Shown: positions 29,577 to 32,904 of the stretch, one piece after another
How positions within the stretch are numbered: the first letter of the stretch is position 1
Layout: each line of letters starts with the position of its first letter
Assembly: GCA_021030915.1 (NCBI GenBank)
Contig: JAGEMR010000215.1
Location: 1-32,904 of the forward strand
DNA: 32,904 bases
Origin: Astrothelium macrocarpum
Lineage: Eukaryota; Ascomycota; Dothideomycetes; Trypetheliales; Trypetheliaceae
Direction of reading: 5' to 3'
Made by a program: the position numbers and the translations under genes
Notes under the pieces: model-generated
Told to the model about the DNA's origin: nothing
The model's input: only the letters and a program-made list of their open reading frames with translations
Databases searched by the model: none

Positions 29577-30963
29577 TATGAATATTTTAAATGAAGCAAG
29601 GCCAAGAAGCGGATCAGAGTACTAAATCTAGCATAATCGGGAGGATGATGGCGACAGAGAGATCTGGAGCGTGATAGGAAAATAGAGGAAGTAGATAGGT
29701 TCGCCGGTGGGAACAGAAGCCGTAGAGAGTGGATCCACACACAAGCACGGAGTACTAGTATGAGTCATAACAAAGTGAAGAAGAGTAAAAAGGAAGTGAG
29801 GAGAAATAGATATCACAAGTATGTACAAAAGTGAGGATATTGTCACGGCTGTAAGTACAACATCTCTGAGCTATCCACTTCATACTTTCTCCCCACAATT
29901 GTCGCTATTATATAATGACAAGTTCATTCTTTTCTCCGCCCTTTCTAGCTGTCCTCTTTGTGTTCGGCTTTGATCTGAAAACGATTTATTTTTCCATACT
30001 GGTCTTTTTCAGCCTCGATTTCCACCCTCACTGTTTTCGATCTTTTCCAGTTAAGAAACACCAACTGGGAATTGTAATGTATTTCTTTTAAGGGATGTGG
30101 TGGTAAGACGATCTATGAATAATCTGTGAGTTGTTTCATTCCAAGTACATTTCGAGAGAGACGAGGGAAGTCGATCATCGGAAGCAGTTAGTTCAACAGC
30201 GCGTGGAGAACTGTTAAGGGAATTTGTTATAGATTCAGGATTAATAGAGGTGTCGACAGAGCGCTTCTCAGGTGTCGCTGATGAAAGAGATGGTTACAAA
30301 ACAGGTATCCGATCAGTTTCTTTGCGGTATTTATGATAGAGCTTAAACTGTGACAGGAACGACTTACAAGGCACAATTCCCACAAGCAGGAAGATCAATA
30401 CGATGATATTAATAAAAGTAGTGTTTAAGATGTAGTGTAGCCGGCTCTTAAGCTGAGAGTATGTGTCGTAGCCAATGCCTGTGAGCACTACATATATCCT
30501 ATCATTTCATTTCACCGTGCTAAGGCTCTATAGTCATCGGCCTTGGTAGCTGTAGGCCTGGCTTAAACTGTTAAACTATAATTAATTAAGTTAGGCAAAA
30601 TCCAGAATTAGCAAATTGAAGTTCCCGTGGGTAGAGGTGGCTATATTAAGGTGGACATTGTTGGCGGTTGCTCGGCCCCACGAACTGGCCCCCAGCTTGT
30701 CGCGCCCGCGGACGACGGTCTATCGATGAGAAGGCCCAAAGTCAATACTATCTCTACCCATGGGAAGACAAAGTCATGGCTAAGTTCTTGGTTCAACAGG
30801 ATGCTCTTGGACGCTCTGTCCAAATAAAGCATAGGACCTAGACGTTGGCTCGCAATTTCGGTGTAGGCTAAAATCCAGTGGCAGAAAAATGGCGGTGTCG
30901 ATTGCTGAGGCTGCATTTAAGCGACATCTAGAACATCTTACGTTTGTGTATTCATTTAGGGTC
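29577..30963. other. Intergenic, nothing firmly recognised
   Basis: About 1.4 kb precedes the pogo element. Short open frames on both strands (30641-30916 minus, 30627-30827 plus) overlap each other and show no known motif. No RNA gene or terminal repeat was seen. Confidence 0.4.
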
Positions 30964-30965
30964 TA

Positions 30966-31026
30966 CCACGGTCATCTTGCGCGCCCCATCATCTTGCGCG
31001 CGCTGTATATGCGCTCCACATGCGAT
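30966..31026 (+). repeat. Left 61-bp terminal inverted repeat
   Basis: A perfect match to the reverse complement of 32768-32828. Contains two direct CATCTTGCGCGC motifs. Confidence 0.95.
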
Positions 31027-31053
31027 CAGCATACAATCAGTCTGCATTTCATC

Positions 31054-32745
31054 ATGACAAAAAATAATTCTTCGAAAAGTCCAGAATACGAAATTCAAAT
31101 ACAATCTGCACTTATTGCACTTTCTGAAAATACATTTTTATCTATTGTTGAGGCTGCACGCACATTCAAAGTTGCTGCATCAACACTTCGAAGCAGGTTT
31201 AACGGTCGTACTTCGCATACTAAAGCTAAAGAAACACAACAACTATTAACAAAATCCGAAGAATCAATTTTAATTCACTGGATCAAACGATATACTATCG
31301 CAGGAACTCCTATTACACGTTTGTTGTTGAGTGAACTTGCACAACTCCTGCGAGAAAGGCGCGTTTATCACGCGTCTCACCTGCGTCCCGCATACATCTA
31401 TCTTGAATCAATTGGCGCCAACTGGATCGATCGCTTTATCAAACGACATCCTGAGATTCGCAATATGTATACTGCTCAGCTAGAGTCTACTCGCATGAAT
31501 GGCGCAACTGAAGAGACGGTGAATCGCTGGTTCGATGCACTTGAAGCGCAGCAGAAAAAGCATGGATACAATACTACAGATATTTACAACATGGACGAGT
31601 CAGGATTTGGTATTGGCGAAGAATAATCATCCAAAATGCTAGTTCACCTTGATGTCAAAAAGAGACAGAAAGTTGTAACAGGCAAATAAGAATGGGTTAT
31701 TGTGATTGAATGTATCAGCGCGGCAGGTGAAGCAATTGCGCCTCTCTTGATCTTCAAAGGTGCACAGCTGAATATATACTGGCTCAACGCAGATACCCCA
31801 TCAGAATATCGCTTCGCAACTAGCAAGAATGGCTGGACATCAAATGAATTGGCATTGAAATGGTTAACTGAGATTTTCGATCCTTTAACACGCGAACGAT
31901 GTGCGAATCGCCGGCGTCTACTTATCGCAGACGGCCATGGAAGCCATATTCGAGCCGATTTTATCGCATACTGTATGGAGAACAAGATTGACCTCATGAT
32001 TATGCCGCCATATTGTTCGCATATCCTTCAACCACTAGATGTGGGTGTGTTTTCTGCGTTTAAACGGTTCCACATATGCGAGACAGTTGCGCTCTGCCGG
32101 CTCAGCAAACAACGTACGCCTAAGACAGAATGAATCGAAATTTTCACTCAAGCGCGTGATATGGCTATGTCAAAGGAAAATATTCGTGCCGGTTTTCGAG
32201 GCGCAGGTATAATACCTTTGAATCGCAGGCGAGTCCTCGATGAGTTACCTGCTACACAAAATACACCCAATACAAAGGCTTCTACACCACCTAATTCGGC
32301 CGATTTGGATTCCTCATTGCTTAAGAGCTCTTCTCCAGAAGCTGTTGAACTTAGTAAATCAAACAAAAAGTTCACAGAAACCTTGGACAAGAGTAGCACA
32401 GTTGGTTCGCCGGTAAAGCGGTATGCTGAGCGCATGACCCGATTGTGCGAATCGCAAAACGCCACAATCGCAATTATGGCAAAACAGTTGGCAGATCAAT
32501 CAAAACTTCTTAGTAAACGAAAACGCAATACTAAGGGTAAAAGAGTTGAATTAGATGGTATTAGCGTGTATACAACTGCGAATGTGTTGCGAATTGCATG
32601 CGCATCAGAGGTAAAGCCGTATGCGAAACGCCGTCGTGGACGACCAGCTAAAGCTGCACTCAAAAAAAAAGACTCAGAAGAGATAAATTATGTATCTAGT
32701 GATTCATCAGATAGCTCAGTTTTAGATTTGGAGATGTGGTTGTGA
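31054..32745 (+). pseudogene. Pogo/DDE_1 transposase with three nonsense codons
   Basis: From the ATG at 31054 (MTKNNSSKSPEYEIQ) one frame of 563 residues covers the whole family plan. It has a helix-turn-helix (FLSIVEAARTFKVAASTLRSR) and a CENP-B-like region (LTKSEESILIHWIKRY, then IGANWIDRFIKRHPEI). The catalytic domain has YNMDESGF (Asp181), LLIADGHGSH (Asp293) and ILQPLDVGVF (Asp329). The basic tail contains KRRRGRPAKAA, an AT-hook-like motif. Stops are TAA at 31624, TAA at 31687 and TGA at 32131. Both TAA codons sit at positions where Gln fits (CAA to TAA). No frameshift is present and all three catalytic residues remain, so inactivation is by point changes only. Confidence 0.9.
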
Positions 32746-32767
32746 AATGCATAAGGTTTGAGTGGTT

Positions 32768-32828
32768 ATCGCATGTGGAGCGCATATACAGCGCGCGCAA
32801 GATGATGGGGCGCGCAAGATGACCGTGG
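32768..32828 (-). repeat. Right 61-bp terminal inverted repeat
   Basis: The exact reverse complement of 30966-31026, followed by TA at 32829-32830. Confidence 0.95.
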
Positions 32829-32904
32829 TACACTCGTTGGAACGTTGGGCGTCCCCTCGACACCACCTCACGACCACCTCAAAAATTAGCGTATTTTCGT
32901 TTTT

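Larger units (their letters stand above)
30966..32828 (+). mobile_element. Complete pogo/Fot1-like element, 1863 bp
   Basis: It is bounded by TA dinucleotides (30964-30965 and 32829-32830), the usual target duplication of Tc1/mariner/pogo elements. The inverted terminal repeats are 61 bp and identical (30966-31026 and 32768-32828), starting CCACGGTCATCTTGCGCGCC. Each terminal repeat holds two direct copies of CATCTTGCGCGC. One plus-strand transposase frame fills the interior. Perfect long termini imply a young copy or continuing selection for mobilisation in trans, although the transposase has three nonsense codons. Confidence 0.95.

Noticed and set aside
30627..30916. Overlapping open frames on both strands upstream of the pogo element.
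   Set aside because: Neither shows a domain or codon pattern. They overlap each other and have no splice support.

Overview
The window looks like an accessory, transposon-rich stretch of a filamentous ascomycete (Pezizomycotina) genome. Reasons: short spliceosomal introns of about 40 to 62 nt with GTAAGT/GTATGT donors, a HET domain, two NACHT-type STAND (NLR-like) genes, hAT, pogo/Fot1-like and Tc1/mariner-like elements, and Gln-to-stop changes of the kind left by RIP (repeat-induced point mutation). Names come from motif recognition by eye; no search was run.

Layout. 1-5.3 kb: a possible frameshifted gene relic, a 322-aa protein with two equally spaced CxxC...CxxC modules, a C2H2 zinc-finger gene broken by a 10-bp tandem duplication, and, divergent from it, a three-exon gene (372 aa) with a DUF3716-like cysteine motif. 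5.4-7.35 kb: a weak coding relic and a decayed Tc1/mariner transposase. 7.42-10.96 kb: a complete hAT element with an 8-bp target duplication and CAGACTTG termini. It carries a transposase with three premature stops plus a second gene that also has a DUF3716-like motif. The element is filled with the palindrome TCGTACGA. 11.3-11.7 kb: a truncated TPR fragment. 11.9-15.7 kb (minus): a 1232-aa NLR with Helo-like N-terminus, NACHT and about 15 near-identical 33-aa ankyrin repeats. 16.5-17.1 kb: the N-terminal half of a pogo transposase, decayed. 18.0-19.8 kb: a 585-aa protein with a PD-(D/E)xK-like core.

20.5-23.7 kb (minus): the most unusual gene, an uninterrupted HET-NACHT-DDE_1 fusion of 1053 aa. 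The C-terminal repeat domain expected of an NLR is replaced by the catalytic half of a pogo transposase with all three acidic residues. 25.0-26.8 kb: a second PD-(D/E)xK-like protein (DUF7924-like, 576 aa) with a Gln-rich coiled coil. 27.2-27.5 kb: a 17-bp minisatellite, followed by a pogo C-terminal relic. 28.9-29.6 kb: an unrecognised gene killed by four Gln-to-stop changes. 31.0-32.8 kb: a complete pogo-like element with perfect 61-bp inverted repeats but three nonsense codons.

How the parts relate: NLR and HET genes are fungal self/non-self or immune-type sensors, and PD-(D/E)xK-like proteins of this sort are common in mobile fungal DNA. I infer a rapidly evolving accessory compartment shaped by transposition and a RIP-like process. 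No housekeeping gene was recognised.
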